In this document: in pieces, positions 25,403-34,486 of the stretch
How positions within the stretch are numbered: the first letter of the stretch is position 1
Layout: the number at the start of each line of letters is the position of its first letter
Source of the DNA: SCUD01 sp036824505
GTDB taxonomy: Bacteria; Pseudomonadota; Gammaproteobacteria; Steroidobacterales; Steroidobacteraceae
Assembly (NCBI GenBank): GCA_036824505.1
Contig: DAITAA010000005.1
Span: forward strand, 1-64,000
Direction: 5' to 3'
DNA length: 64,000 bases
Notes under the pieces: generated by a model
The model's database searches: none
What the model was told of the DNA's origin: nothing
The model's input: the letters and a program-made list of their open reading frames with translations, nothing else
Made by a program: the position numbers and the translations under genes

Positions 25403-26529
25403 CAGTACCCGCGCTGTACGTCCACTTCGGACAGCAGCTTATCGCCCGCCGCGTAGCGGCGCAGGTTCTCGCGCGCGATCAGCCAGCGGGATTCCTCGCC
25501 GAGATCGGTGGCCGCAGCGACATGTGGCGTGATCAGCACGTTCGGCGCGTGCCACAGCGGGTGATCAGCGGGCAGCGGCTCTGGATCCGTGACGTCGAGG
25601 CCGGCGCCGCCGATGCGCCCATCCCGGAGCGCGGCGATCAGGTCCGCCGTGACGACGGTGCCACCGCGGCCGACATTGATGAAGAGCGCACCGCGTTTCG
25701 CCGCATCGAAGGCTTTCCGGTCGAAGACCCCCTTCGTTTCCGGCGTCAGCGGCAGGGCGTCGACGATGACGTCAGCGCGCGCGGCGAAGGCGAGCAGGTC
25801 CTCACTCAATCCCTGTTCGTCGACGAACGGCGGTTTTTCCTGCCGCGTGTTGCGCGTGGCGATCACTTTCATGCCAAGCCCATTCGCGCGGCGCGCAACC
25901 TCCGTGCCAATCCCGCCGAGGCCCGCGACGAAAAGCGTTTTGCCTTCGAGCATCCACAGGCGGCCTTCCGGCACGGCATCCTGCGCCCAGTCGCCGGCCG
26001 CCTGGCGGGGAACATAGACCGCGAGCCCGCGCGACAGGCCGAACATCAGCGCGAGCACGTGCTCGGACATCACGGGACCCGCAATCTTCTGCATGTTGGT
26101 CAGAACGATGCCGCGCGCCGCAAAGCCCGCTATCCCGACGCAGCGCTCGACGCCGGCATACTGGTGCTGGATCCAGCGAAGGCGCTGCCCGGCATCCACG
26201 ATGTCTGCGGAGCAGACGCCGATCACCGCATCGGCATCCGCAGCCTCGCGCACCGCCTCGGCCTGGTCGCGTGCCCCAACCAGCCGGACGCCTGGCGCGG
26301 CGGGCTGCATCCAGGCGAGGCGATCCGTGTCGGCGCCGATGACGACCACCTTGCGCGGCGCCTGCCAGCCGGGCCGGTCCGCGACCGCCGTGGGTGACTC
26401 CTTGAGTCCCAGTTCCGCGATCAGGCGCGCGGTTTCAGCATCCGCCGGCTCGGCGCCAGCCCACGATCCGTTGAATGTCAACAGGATCGCAGCGGCCAGC
26501 GGCAGCAGGGAATTTCGCGCAAATTTCAT
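25402..26529 (-). CDS. D-2-hydroxyacid dehydrogenase with signal peptide
   Basis: A 375-residue NAD(P)-dependent 2-hydroxyacid dehydrogenase reducing a 2-oxoacid. The Rossmann motif VAGLGGIGTEVARRA lies near residues 200-214. The catalytic Arg, Glu and His fit NVGRGGTVV, DVTDPEPLP and TPHVAAAT. Unusually, it starts MKFARNSLLPLAAAILLTF and continues SWAGAEPA, which looks like a Sec signal peptide, although NAD enzymes normally work in the cytoplasm. It is the first gene of a two-gene unit with the O-methyltransferase remnant. Confidence 0.88.
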   Translation of the reverse strand: MKFARNSLLPLAAAILLTFNGSWAGAEPADAETARLIAELGLKESPTAVADRPGWQAPRKVVVIGADTDRLAWMQPAAPGVRLVGARDQAEAVREAADADAVIGVCSADIVDAGQRLRWIQHQYAGVERCVGIAGFAARGIVLTNMQKIAGPVMSEHVLALMFGLSRGLAVYVPRQAAGDWAQDAVPEGRLWMLEGKTLFVAGLGGIGTEVARRANGLGMKVIATRNTRQEKPPFVDEQGLSEDLLAFAARADVIVDALPLTPETKGVFDRKAFDAAKRGALFINVGRGGTVVTADLIAALRDGRIGGAGLDVTDPEPLPADHPLWHAPNVLITPHVAAATDLGEESRWLIARENLRRYAAGDKLLSEVDVQRGY

Positions 26530-26605
26530 GCCGCCAAAGATACCCCAACGGCCAGTGCGGGACGACTAGAATGTGCCCGCCAGAACAAGGTAACGGGGAT
26601 CCGCC

Positions 26606-27247
26606 ATGCGCCTGCTGTCTGTGCTGATGCCGCACGAGCGGCAGTTTTTCACGCTGTTCAACAGCCACGCATCGCTCGTGGTCCAGGGCGCGACCACGCT
26701 CGTCGAGATGCTGGCCGACTATTCCGATAACGGGCGGCGCGACGCATTCGTCGCCAAGATCCAGGCTTTCGAAAGCGCAGCCGACGACGTCACGCATCAG
26801 ACCGTCGCGCTGATGCACAACACCTTCGTCACGCCATTCGACCGGGAGCAGATCAACAGGCTGATCCAGCGCATGGACGACATCCTGGACCTGATGCAGG
26901 ACACAGCCGAGTCGCTGACTTTGTATGACGTCCACGTCCTGACACCGGAAGTTTCTCATCTCGCCGACCTCGTGCACATCTGCTGCACGAGGGTCCATGA
27001 CGCCGTCACGATGCTTTCATCAATGGACAACGGCCCGGCGATCCTGAAGATCTGCCAGGAAATCGATGCCCTCGAAACCGACGCCGATCGTGTCATGCAG
27101 GCAGCGATCTCCCGGTTGTTTCGCGAGGAGCAGGATGTGCGCCAGATCATCAAGCTGAAGGCCGTCTACGAACTCCTCGAGTTGACGACCGACAAGTGCC
27201 AGGACGTGGCTCTCGTCATCGAGGGCGTCGTGCTCGAGAACGGCTGA
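26606..27247 (+). CDS. DUF47 family phosphate-transport accessory protein (PhoU-like)
   Basis: A 213-residue all-helical protein of the DUF47/YkaA group, related to PhoU. The N-terminus LLSVLMPHERQFFTLFNSHA and the segment TPFDREQINRLIQRMDDILDLMQ are typical. Such genes sit next to pit genes and are thought to regulate low-affinity phosphate uptake. It is 2 bases upstream of the Pit gene, so the two are certainly co-transcribed. Confidence 0.9.
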   Translation: MRLLSVLMPHERQFFTLFNSHASLVVQGATTLVEMLADYSDNGRRDAFVAKIQAFESAADDVTHQTVALMHNTFVTPFDREQINRLIQRMDDILDLMQDTAESLTLYDVHVLTPEVSHLADLVHICCTRVHDAVTMLSSMDNGPAILKICQEIDALETDADRVMQAAISRLFREEQDVRQIIKLKAVYELLELTTDKCQDVALVIEGVVLENG

Positions 27248-27249
27248 CG

Positions 27250-28251
27250 ATGGACGCCGGAACCGTGACGCTGACGTTCGCGATGCTGATTTTCATCGCG
27301 CTCGCCTTCGATTTCATGAATGGTTTCCACGATGCCGCGAACTCGATCGCGACCGTGGTCTCGACCGGCGTCCTGAAACCGCATCAGGCCGTCATGTGGG
27401 CCGCGTTCTTCAATTTCGTCGCGGTCGCTCTCTTTGAGCTCAAGGTCGCCGCGACGGTCGGCAAGGGCATCGTGAGTCCCGACATCGTCGACAATTACGT
27501 GATCTTCGGCGCGCTGATCGGCGCGATCGTCTGGGACCTCATCACCTGGTATTACGGCATCCCTTCGAGTTCTTCGCACGCGCTGATTGGCGGCATGGTA
27601 GGCGCCGTTATGGCGAAAGCCGGCACGGGCCCGTTGCTTGCGCCCGGCATCGTCAAGACCTCGACTTTCATCGTGGTCTCGCCCCTTCTCGGCATGCTGC
27701 TCGCGGGGCTCATTACGGTCGCAGTGTCGTGGATCTGCAGACGCCAGACCCAGCGCGTGACCGATCGCTGGTTTCGCCGCCTGCAGCTGGTATCGTCCGC
27801 GCTCTACAGCATTGGCCACGGCAGCAACGACGCGCAGAAGACCATGGGCATCATCTGGCTGCTGTTGATCTCGGCGGGCCTGACGACAACCGCTCACCTG
27901 CCGTACTGGGTTGTCATTGCCTGCTATGTGTCGATCTCGCTCGGCACACTGTTCGGCGGCTGGCGCATCGTCAAGACGATGGGCCAGCGCATCACCAAAC
28001 TGAAGCCCGTAGGTGGCTTTGCGGCGGAAACAGGCGGCGCGATATCGTTGTTTCTTGCATCCGGCTTCGGAATTCCGGTTTCAACGACGCATACCATCAC
28101 CGGCGCGATCATCGGCGTCGGTTCCACGAGGCGCGTGCGCGCAGTCCGCTGGGGCGTGGCCGGCAATGTCGTGCTGGCCTGGATCCTGACGATACCGGCC
28201 TCGGCTTTGATTGCCGCAGGCGCCTGGTGGGCCGGCCACCAGCTGTTCTGA
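27250..28251 (+). CDS. pit: low-affinity inorganic phosphate transporter (Pit)
   Basis: A 333-residue member of the PiT family, which takes up metal-phosphate with protons. About ten helices are visible. The two family signatures FDFMNGFHDAANSIATVVST (N-terminal half) and GHGSNDAQKTMGI (C-terminal half) are present, as are the serine-rich SSSSHALIGG and VSTTHTITGAI repeats. The ATG 2 bases after the DUF47 stop was chosen over a longer frame overlapping that gene. Confidence 0.95.
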   Translation: MDAGTVTLTFAMLIFIALAFDFMNGFHDAANSIATVVSTGVLKPHQAVMWAAFFNFVAVALFELKVAATVGKGIVSPDIVDNYVIFGALIGAIVWDLITWYYGIPSSSSHALIGGMVGAVMAKAGTGPLLAPGIVKTSTFIVVSPLLGMLLAGLITVAVSWICRRQTQRVTDRWFRRLQLVSSALYSIGHGSNDAQKTMGIIWLLLISAGLTTTAHLPYWVVIACYVSISLGTLFGGWRIVKTMGQRITKLKPVGGFAAETGGAISLFLASGFGIPVSTTHTITGAIIGVGSTRRVRAVRWGVAGNVVLAWILTIPASALIAAGAWWAGHQLF

Positions 28252-28307
28252 CGGCCGGAACCATCGGGGCCCGGAGCGCATAGGTATATCTACGTATTGA
28301 CTGAAAC

Positions 28308-28709
28308 ATGGCCCCCGATTCAATGAGAGAAGCTATTGAATGTGAGGAGCACGTGGGGCACTCGCCAGCTCGTTTCCGGGATGTGGTGGTCGCGGCAGTC
28401 GTCGCGGCGTTGCTGCTGGTTGGCGCTGGCGGCAGCGCGGCGCCGCTCCAGGCGACGCATACCGCGGGCAGCCCGTCCGCCATGCATGATTCCGCCTGCA
28501 CCGGCGACATGTGTCCGGACGCCATGTGTTCGCCAGGGCAATGCCTCATGGGTGCCACCACAGGCTGTCATTGCTCCTGCATGCAGGTCACAACCGAATC
28601 CATCAGCGAACTGCATTTCCCGTCACTGACGGCCACCACTGCCCCGATCATTGATGCGGTCGGATCGGTCTCCGGCCGGCTCGAAAGACTCTTCCGTCCT
28701 CCCGCCTGA
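28308..28709 (+). CDS. cysteine-rich exported protein, unrecognised
   Basis: A 133-residue protein with a hydrophobic segment at about residues 26-45 (VVVAAVVAALLLVGAGG) that fits a signal peptide or anchor. A cluster of seven Cys plus Met and His follows at about residues 64-93 (CTGDMCPDAMCSPGQC, then CHCSCMQ). The content suggests periplasmic metal binding, and it is next to a copper module, but no family is recognised. The start is uncertain: ATG at 28308 or 28323 or a GTG at 28353 are possible and none has a good Shine-Dalgarno. Confidence 0.55.
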   Translation: MAPDSMREAIECEEHVGHSPARFRDVVVAAVVAALLLVGAGGSAAPLQATHTAGSPSAMHDSACTGDMCPDAMCSPGQCLMGATTGCHCSCMQVTTESISELHFPSLTATTAPIIDAVGSVSGRLERLFRPPA

Positions 28710-28790
28710 GTGTCGCCCCAGGAAGCGTGCGGATTGCCGGCACGGTCCGGCAGTCCTGATTGTCATCTGAACACTTGAACGGAGAGGACC

Positions 28791-29138
28791 ATGAACAAAC
28801 TCAATTGCTGGCTGGCCAGCGGAATCGCAGCCCTGGCCCTGGCTGGAGCGGCGACGGCCGCAGCGGACGAAGTCGTCACTCAGGCGCAGATCGAAGCGGC
28901 AAAGACCTCGGAACAGCACGAGGCCATCGCCCGGTCATATGAAGATGAAGCGCTGGCGGCCGAACGGCGCGCGGAAAGCCACGCGAAGATGGCGCAGACC
29001 TATAGCCACGCCTATACCAAGCCGCGCGAATCGATGGCGATCCATTGCAAGGCCCTCGAGAAGGACTATCGCAATGCGGCAAGCGAATATCGCAAGCTTG
29101 CTGAGGAACATCACGAGATGGCGGAAGCCGCCAGGTGA
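28791..29138 (+). CDS. small periplasmic helical protein
   Basis: A 115-residue protein with signal peptide (residues 1-25, ATAAADE). The mature part is almost entirely charged helix, Glu/Ala/Lys-rich, with the phrases RRAESHAKMAQTYSH, HCKALEKDYRNAASEYRKLA and EEHHEMAEA. One cysteine and several His/Met residues might bind metal. The gene has a good GAGAGG upstream of the ATG and a strong terminator after it. It faces the copper ATPase gene. Function unknown. Confidence 0.7.
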   Translation: MNKLNCWLASGIAALALAGAATAAADEVVTQAQIEAAKTSEQHEAIARSYEDEALAAERRAESHAKMAQTYSHAYTKPRESMAIHCKALEKDYRNAASEYRKLAEEHHEMAEAAR

Positions 29139-29148
29139 GGTGTTGAGG

Positions 29149-29180
29149 GGCCGCCGGTTTCCGCCGGCGGCCTCAGTTTT
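29149..29180 (+). terminator. factor-independent terminator
   Basis: A 9-bp GC stem GGCCGCCGG/CCGGCGGCC with a 6-base loop is followed by TCAGTTTT. It lies 10 bases after the stop of the small helical protein gene and overlaps the last codons of the convergent copper ATPase gene. The T-run exists only on the plus strand, so it mainly stops plus-strand transcription. Confidence 0.8.
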
Positions 29181-31449
29181 CCCGGGACCGCCCGCCGCGC
29201 AGCCGCAGCGCATTGCCAACCACTGAGACCGACGACAAGCTCATCGCCAGCGCAGCAATCATCGGCGAGAGCAATAGCCCGCTCACCGGATAGAGCACGC
29301 CGGCAGCGATCGGCACGCCAAGCGCGTTGTAGAGGAATGCAAAGCCCAGGTTCTGGTGCATGTTCCGGACCGTCGCCGCGGAAATCTCGCGTGCCCGCGC
29401 GATGCCGCGCAGGTCGCCCTTCACCAGCGTCACCTGTGCGCTTGAGATCGCGACATCAGTGCCGGTACCCATCGCAATGCCGACATCCGACGCGGCGAGT
29501 GCGGGTGCATCGTTGATCCCGTCCCCCGCCATCGCGATGCGATGTCCTTCGCCGCGCAATCGCGCGATCAATGCGGCCTTGCCGGCGGGGCGCATTTCGC
29601 CGTGAACTTCGTCGATTCCGGTCGCAGCGGCGATTGCCTGCGCGGTCGCGGCTGCATCGCCGGTCGCCATGATGATCCGCAACCCCGAGGCGCGCAGCAG
29701 AGCGAGCGCTTCGGCTGTCGTTGCCTTGACCGGGTCCGCGACCGCGATCAGGCCCGCCAGCCTGCGATCCGCCGCGAGGAACATCACGCTCGCACCGTCG
29801 TTCCTGAACCCCTCGGCTCGTGGCGCGAGCGGTGCCGTGTCGACGCCCAGATCCTGCATCAACGCCGCGCTGCCGAGCGCAAGCTCGCGGCCCTCGACGC
29901 GCCCGCGCACGCCGAGACCGGTGCCCGACTCGAATGTCTCCGCCTTTGCAAGCGCGAGGCCGCGGCGGCGCGCCTCCGCGACGATCGCTGCGGCGAGCGG
30001 GTGCTCGCTGCCCTGATCGAGACTGGCCGCAAGGGTCATCAGATGCGCCTCGTCGAAACCCGCTGCTGCGACCGCCGCACGGAACGCCGGCCGCCCTTCG
30101 GTGAGTGTGCCGGTCTTGTCCACGATCAGCGTATCCACCGCGCGCAGCGATTCGAGCGCCTGCGCATCGCGGAACAGGATGCCGGAGCTCGCGCCGCGCC
30201 CCATGGCGACCATCACGGACATCGGCGTCGCGAGTCCGAGCGCGCAAGGGCAGGCGATGATCAGCACGGCCACGCCGTTGAGGACCGCGTAGGTCCACGA
30301 CGGCTCCGGCCCAAACCAGCCCCAGGCAAGAAACGTCAGCAATGCGATCCCGAGCACGATCAGCACGAACCAGTACGAGGCGCGGTCCGCCAGGCGCTGC
30401 ATCGGCGCCTTCGAGCGCTGCGCCTGCGCGACGAGCTGCACGATCTGCGCAAGCATCGTCGCGGCTCCGATGCGATCGGCGCGCATCACCAGGCTGCCGT
30501 TCGCATTCAATGTGCCGCCGATCAGCCGGTCGCCCTGCTTCTTTTCGACCGGCAGCGACTCGCCGGTCAGCAGCGATTCGTCCACGCTGGAATATCCCTC
30601 CAGCACTTCCCCGTCCACTGGCACCTTGTCGCCCGGCCGCACGCGCAACCGGTCTCCCGGCTGGACGGCGCTGAGCGGCACTTCCTCGTCGCTGCCGTCT
30701 GCGCGGATGCGCCGAGCCACCGGTGGCACGAGACGCAGCAGGGCCTTGATCGCCGCCGAGGTCGACGAGCGCGCGCGCAGTTCCAGCAGCTGGCCGAGCA
30801 GCGTCAGCGACACGATGACGGCCGCCGCCTCGAAGTAGACTCCGACGCGGCCGTGCTCGTGGAAAGACTCTGGAAAAATCCCGGGTGCCACCGTCGCGAC
30901 GAGGCTGTAGAGGAAAGCCGCGCCGACACCGGTGCCGATCAGTGTCCACATATTCGGATTGCGGGTCACGACTGACCGCGCCCAGCGCTGGAAGAACGGC
31001 CAGCCGGCCCACAGGACGACCGGTGCCGACAAGGCGAGTTCCAGCCAGCCGCGAGTGGTCGCCGGCAGCGGCGCCAGGTAATGGCCGAACATTGCGAGCG
31101 CCAGCACGATCAGCGTGAGCGGCAAAGTCAGCCAGAAGCGGCGCCTAAAATCGGCGAGTTCCGGAAGCTCATCTTCGTCCACTGCCGGCATCAGCGGCTC
31201 GAGCGCCATGCCGCAAATCGGGCAACTGCCCGGCCGGTCGCGGATGATCTCCGGATGCATTGGGCAGGTGTAGCCGGTGCCGGCAGGGGCCAGCGCGGCC
31301 GGAGCCGTTTCCGGCTTCAGGTAGCGGGCGGGGTCGGCCACGAACTTCGCGCGGCAGCCGGCCGAGCAGAATCGATAGTCGCGCCCGGCATGGGCTGCCT
31401 GGTGTGGCGAATTGGACGCCACCGTCATTCCGCAAACGGGATCGATCAT
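29173..31449 (-). CDS. copA: copper-translocating P-type ATPase
   Basis: P1B ATPase exporting Cu(I) (possibly Ag). In 758 residues, the N-terminus has a YHS domain (MIDPVCGMTV, CSAGC), then a heavy-metal-binding domain (YTCPMHPEI, GSCPICGMAL) in place of the usual CxxC HMA domain. Eight membrane helices follow, with the ion motif CPCALGLATP, phosphorylation site DKTGTLTEG, and hinge GDGINDAPAL. The longer frame before MIDPVCG reads through the upstream gene. It is last in the four-gene copper unit, 22 bases after the DUF411 gene. Confidence 0.95.
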   Translation of the reverse strand: MIDPVCGMTVASNSPHQAAHAGRDYRFCSAGCRAKFVADPARYLKPETAPAALAPAGTGYTCPMHPEIIRDRPGSCPICGMALEPLMPAVDEDELPELADFRRRFWLTLPLTLIVLALAMFGHYLAPLPATTRGWLELALSAPVVLWAGWPFFQRWARSVVTRNPNMWTLIGTGVGAAFLYSLVATVAPGIFPESFHEHGRVGVYFEAAAVIVSLTLLGQLLELRARSSTSAAIKALLRLVPPVARRIRADGSDEEVPLSAVQPGDRLRVRPGDKVPVDGEVLEGYSSVDESLLTGESLPVEKKQGDRLIGGTLNANGSLVMRADRIGAATMLAQIVQLVAQAQRSKAPMQRLADRASYWFVLIVLGIALLTFLAWGWFGPEPSWTYAVLNGVAVLIIACPCALGLATPMSVMVAMGRGASSGILFRDAQALESLRAVDTLIVDKTGTLTEGRPAFRAAVAAAGFDEAHLMTLAASLDQGSEHPLAAAIVAEARRRGLALAKAETFESGTGLGVRGRVEGRELALGSAALMQDLGVDTAPLAPRAEGFRNDGASVMFLAADRRLAGLIAVADPVKATTAEALALLRASGLRIIMATGDAAATAQAIAAATGIDEVHGEMRPAGKAALIARLRGEGHRIAMAGDGINDAPALAASDVGIAMGTGTDVAISSAQVTLVKGDLRGIARAREISAATVRNMHQNLGFAFLYNALGVPIAAGVLYPVSGLLLSPMIAALAMSLSSVSVVGNALRLRGGRSREN

Positions 31450-31471
31450 GTTTGCGTCACCGACTTGCGCT

Positions 31472-31966
31472 TCAGTCGCCGTGATGCGCGTAGACCGACG
31501 TGGACCCGTCCTTTGCGACCAGCAGTACGTCGTACGGCTCGGCGGCACCGCCCTGCTCCATGCCGGGCGAACCCTGCGGCATGCCGGGCACGGCAAGGCC
31601 GCGCGCGTCGGGCTTCTCGGCGAGCAGGCGTTTCACGTCTTCCGCCGGCACATGCCCCTCGACGAAGTAGTCGCCGACCCGCGCCGTGTGACAGGACTCG
31701 AGGCCAGCGGGCACGCCCGCTTCGGCCTTGATCGCGCCGAGCTCCTGGTCTTGCATGTCCTTCACTTGCACTGAAAACCCGGCGTCCTGCATGTGACCCG
31801 CCCAGGACTCGCAGCAGCCGCAGGTCGGCGATCTGTAGACCAGGAGCTGCGGCTGGTCGGCGTTCGCCGCGGCAACGGCATCGACAGGAACTGGCGCCGG
31901 CTCGCGCGCGCAAGCGCACAGAAGTGCGACCAGAACCCATACGGATGACTTCTGCGTGAAATTCAT
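31472..31966 (-). CDS. DUF411 metal-binding lipoprotein-like protein
   Basis: A 164-residue protein. The N-terminus MNFTQKSSVWVLVALLCACAR ends in a possible lipobox (LCAC). The DUF411 domain shows the metal-binding CGCC in SPTCGCCESWAGHM, the later Cys of GLESCHTARV and the YFVEGHVPAEDVKRLL segment. DUF411 proteins are often next to copper-resistance genes and are thought to carry or sense metal in the periplasm. It starts 4 bases after the gene upstream and precedes copA. Confidence 0.88.
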   Translation of the reverse strand: MNFTQKSSVWVLVALLCACAREPAPVPVDAVAAANADQPQLLVYRSPTCGCCESWAGHMQDAGFSVQVKDMQDQELGAIKAEAGVPAGLESCHTARVGDYFVEGHVPAEDVKRLLAEKPDARGLAVPGMPQGSPGMEQGGAAEPYDVLLVAKDGSTSVYAHHGD

Positions 31967-31970
31967 GGCA

Positions 31971-32447
31971 CTACTCCTGCTGCTTGCGGGTCCGCGAGGA
32001 CCAGTGGATATGGACGATCTTCCAGCCGGCCTCCGTGGCACGAAGCACCATGGTTTCGGTGCTCTGGATCGTCACCGGCCTGCCGTCGTCCTGCGCCTGC
32101 AGTTCGCTCTCGCTCGCGACCCATGCCAGATCACCACTGGCCCTTGCCGTGCGTCGTCCAGGCTTCTGCTGCGCGGTCCCAAGGAACTCAGCGTCGTACT
32201 TCGCATGGCCGCCCAGGTATTGGGCAGCCGAATATTCAGCACCGCCACTTTCCAGAATGATCACATCCGGATCGAGTTCGGCGGCCGCCGCGCCGAGGTC
32301 ACCCGTGGACAGCGCGCCAAAGAAGCGATCCACGGTTGCGGCGGCGGCCTGTGCCGTAGCGGGCACGTCGATGCGCGGCGGCTCAGCCAATACGACGCCA
32401 GGAAGCAGGGACCCTGCGAGGAACATCGTTGCGGCCAGGCGGCTCAT
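31971..32447 (-). CDS. periplasmic NTF2-like (SnoaL/DUF4440) protein
   Basis: A 158-residue protein with signal peptide MSRLAATMFLAGSLLPGVVLA. The start was chosen for its perfect GGAGG 8 bases upstream. The mature domain has TVDRFFGALSTGDLGAAAAEL, a DPDVIILESGGAEY strand and a C-terminal AGWKIVHIHWSSR, the usual NTF2-like pattern. A role in the copper unit is implied only by position, 4 bases before the DUF411 gene. Confidence 0.8.
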   Translation of the reverse strand: MSRLAATMFLAGSLLPGVVLAEPPRIDVPATAQAAAATVDRFFGALSTGDLGAAAAELDPDVIILESGGAEYSAAQYLGGHAKYDAEFLGTAQQKPGRRTARASGDLAWVASESELQAQDDGRPVTIQSTETMVLRATEAGWKIVHIHWSSRTRKQQE

Positions 32448-32463
32448 GTTGCGTGCCTCCAAA

Positions 32464-33033
32464 TCAATCATTGTGTTCTTGATGCTCGTCATCGGCATGG
32501 ACATGCTCCTCGCCCGAGTCGTGGCTGTGCCCTTCGCTGGACTCGACCAGTTCACGGTAGCTGGCCTCGCTCATGCCGGGGAGCTGCTGGAGAAAGGCCA
32601 CGATGCCCCAGATGGCTTTGTCATCCATGTGCTTTCCCCAGGCTGGCATGCCGGTCATCTTGATGCCGTGCTTGATGACCCAGAACGCCTCCACGGAATT
32701 CTCGATCCGCTCACCGGCCAGGTCCGGTGGGGCCGGATACATGCCGGAGCCCAGTACGGAGTGATCTTCGCCCGGGTGTCCATGACAGTCGGCGCACATG
32801 GCGTCGTAGTTTCCGGCGCCCGCGCGGATTAGCGATTCATCGGCGAGGTCAGGTGCGGTGATGCCGGATAACCGCGCCTCGATCGAGCGATCGCGCACGG
32901 TTTCCATCACCCTGGTCATCACGGACCAATGCGGCTCGTCTGCAGCGATATTGTACGCGCCCGACCAGATGAACACGCCGGCCGCCACAGCGACCAGCAA
33001 CAACAAACCCAGCATCGGGGTCATTCGTTTCAT
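32464..33033 (-). CDS. membrane-anchored cytochrome c with histidine-rich tail
   Basis: First gene of the copper unit. In 189 residues, one N-terminal anchor (about residues 7-25), one heme motif CADCH, and a likely axial Met in KMTGMPAWG mark a class I cytochrome c. The last 25 residues hold seven His and many Asp/Glu (for example HSHDSGEEHVHADDEH), which could bind copper or zinc. GGAGGAG stands 8 bases before the ATG. An upstream in-frame start would cross the divergent promoter region and was rejected. It is divergent from the aminotransferase operon. Confidence 0.88.
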   Translation of the reverse strand: MKRMTPMLGLLLLVAVAAGVFIWSGAYNIAADEPHWSVMTRVMETVRDRSIEARLSGITAPDLADESLIRAGAGNYDAMCADCHGHPGEDHSVLGSGMYPAPPDLAGERIENSVEAFWVIKHGIKMTGMPAWGKHMDDKAIWGIVAFLQQLPGMSEASYRELVESSEGHSHDSGEEHVHADDEHQEHND

Positions 33034-33145
33034 TGGGCTTCTCCTCCATGCAAGCATCCGCGTCCTGTGCGCAATCCGCAAATCGGGCTTCTGGCGCGCT
33101 GCCGGATCTGATCGCTGGCGCCTTTCACGGCGGGTTGAGACAATC

Positions 33146-34486
33146 ATGCCCATGCCATCCGAACGCGACTACGTGCTGCACAGCTGGTGTGTACCGGGCG
33201 ACTGGAACGCGCCGACCGTCGTCGGCGGGCGCGGCGCCAGGCTTCTGCTCGAAGATGGGCGCGAACTGCTCGACATGAGCAGCCTGGTCGAGTGCAGCAA
33301 TCTCGGCCACCAGCATCCGCGCCTGGTGGCCGCCATCCGCGAGCAGGCGGAGAAACTCTGCTTCGTGACGAGCCACTGGGGCTCCATTCCGCGCCGGGCG
33401 CTCGCAAAGCGGCTGCTCGATCTTTCGGGTTTCGAGGGCGGGCTGGTGTTCTTCACGCTCGGCGGCGCCGATGCGAACGAGAACGCCGTGCGCATCGCAC
33501 GCCAGGCTTCCGGCAAGGGGCGCGGGCTCGTCGTCACGCGCGACCGCTCGTATCACGGAGCGAGCTACATGGACATGGCACTGTCCGGAGATGCCCGCAC
33601 TGCGCACCAGGTCGATGCCGAAGCCTGGGGCGTGCGCCATGTGCCGCCGCCCTATTCCTACCGCTGTCCTTTCGGCAGCCGCTCCGCACACGAGTGCGGA
33701 GAGAGGGCCGCGGCCGCCGTCGCCGGCTGCATCGACCAGGAGGGCGCCGATCGCGTCTGCGCCGTGCTGATGGAATCGAATGCCGGCAGCAATGGCATCG
33801 TGGCGCCGGACAGCTACTGGCCACTGCTTCGCGAATTGACGCGCGAGCGCGATGTACTGCTGATAGCAGACGAGGTCATGAGCGCCTTCGGGCGCTGTGG
33901 CGAGTGGTTTGCCTGGCAGCGCCACGGCGAGCAGGGCCGCCCGGACATCATGACGCTCGCGAAAGGCCTGACAGGCGCTGCCATCCCGCTCGGGGCGGTC
34001 GTGATGAGTTCAGCGATTGCGCGGCGCATCGAAAAGCAGATGTTCTATGGCGGCCTGACGTATTGCGGCCATCCGCTGTCCTGCGCGGCGGGTCTCGCCG
34101 CGCTCGATGCTTATCGCGATGAAAAGCTGATCGAGCGTTCCCGCCGGCTGGGCGCCAGCCTGTTCAAGGAACTGCAGAAACTCAGGTCACGCCATCCGGT
34201 GATCGGCGAGGTTCGCGGCGGCCATGGTCTGTTCGCGGTTGTCGAACTGATCGCGGATGCCGCGACACGCGCGCCGCTCGCCCCCTGGCCGCAACAGTCC
34301 GACCAGCAGCGCGCACTGCTGCGCGCTGCGCTCGATGAGGGCGTTTCCTTTGGCTCGCGCGGTAACCTGCTGATCATCGCGCCGCCGCTGGTGATCGACG
34401 AGGCCGACCTGGCCACCGCTCTCGCCCTGCTCGACCGTCTGCTCGGCCGCTTCTTTCCAGCCTCCAGCATGGAGCAACACTCATGA
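33146..34486 (+). CDS. class III aminotransferase (omega-amino acid type), first copy
   Basis: PLP enzyme of 446 residues in the omega-amino-acid/taurine-pyruvate aminotransferase branch. The PLP-binding lysine is Lys273 in DIMTLAKGLTGA. The cofactor-contact Asp is in LLIADEVMSAFGR, and the YHGASYM and GGADANENAVRIAR segments are in place. A second ATG 6 bases on is an alternative start. It heads a five-gene run in which four junctions overlap or abut, so it likely deaminates the operon's substrate at one amino group. Pyruvate or 2-oxoglutarate would accept the nitrogen; the acceptor is not evident. Confidence 0.88.
   Translation: MPMPSERDYVLHSWCVPGDWNAPTVVGGRGARLLLEDGRELLDMSSLVECSNLGHQHPRLVAAIREQAEKLCFVTSHWGSIPRRALAKRLLDLSGFEGGLVFFTLGGADANENAVRIARQASGKGRGLVVTRDRSYHGASYMDMALSGDARTAHQVDAEAWGVRHVPPPYSYRCPFGSRSAHECGERAAAAVAGCIDQEGADRVCAVLMESNAGSNGIVAPDSYWPLLRELTRERDVLLIADEVMSAFGRCGEWFAWQRHGEQGRPDIMTLAKGLTGAAIPLGAVVMSSAIARRIEKQMFYGGLTYCGHPLSCAAGLAALDAYRDEKLIERSRRLGASLFKELQKLRSRHPVIGEVRGGHGLFAVVELIADAATRAPLAPWPQQSDQQRALLRAALDEGVSFGSRGNLLIIAPPLVIDEADLATALALLDRLLGRFFPASSMEQHS

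Noticed and set aside
29456..31012. A 518-residue minus-strand frame inside the copper ATPase, and a 477-residue plus-strand frame opposite it.
   Set aside because: Both overlap the clear P-type ATPase in other frames and are very rich in Arg and Ala without motifs.
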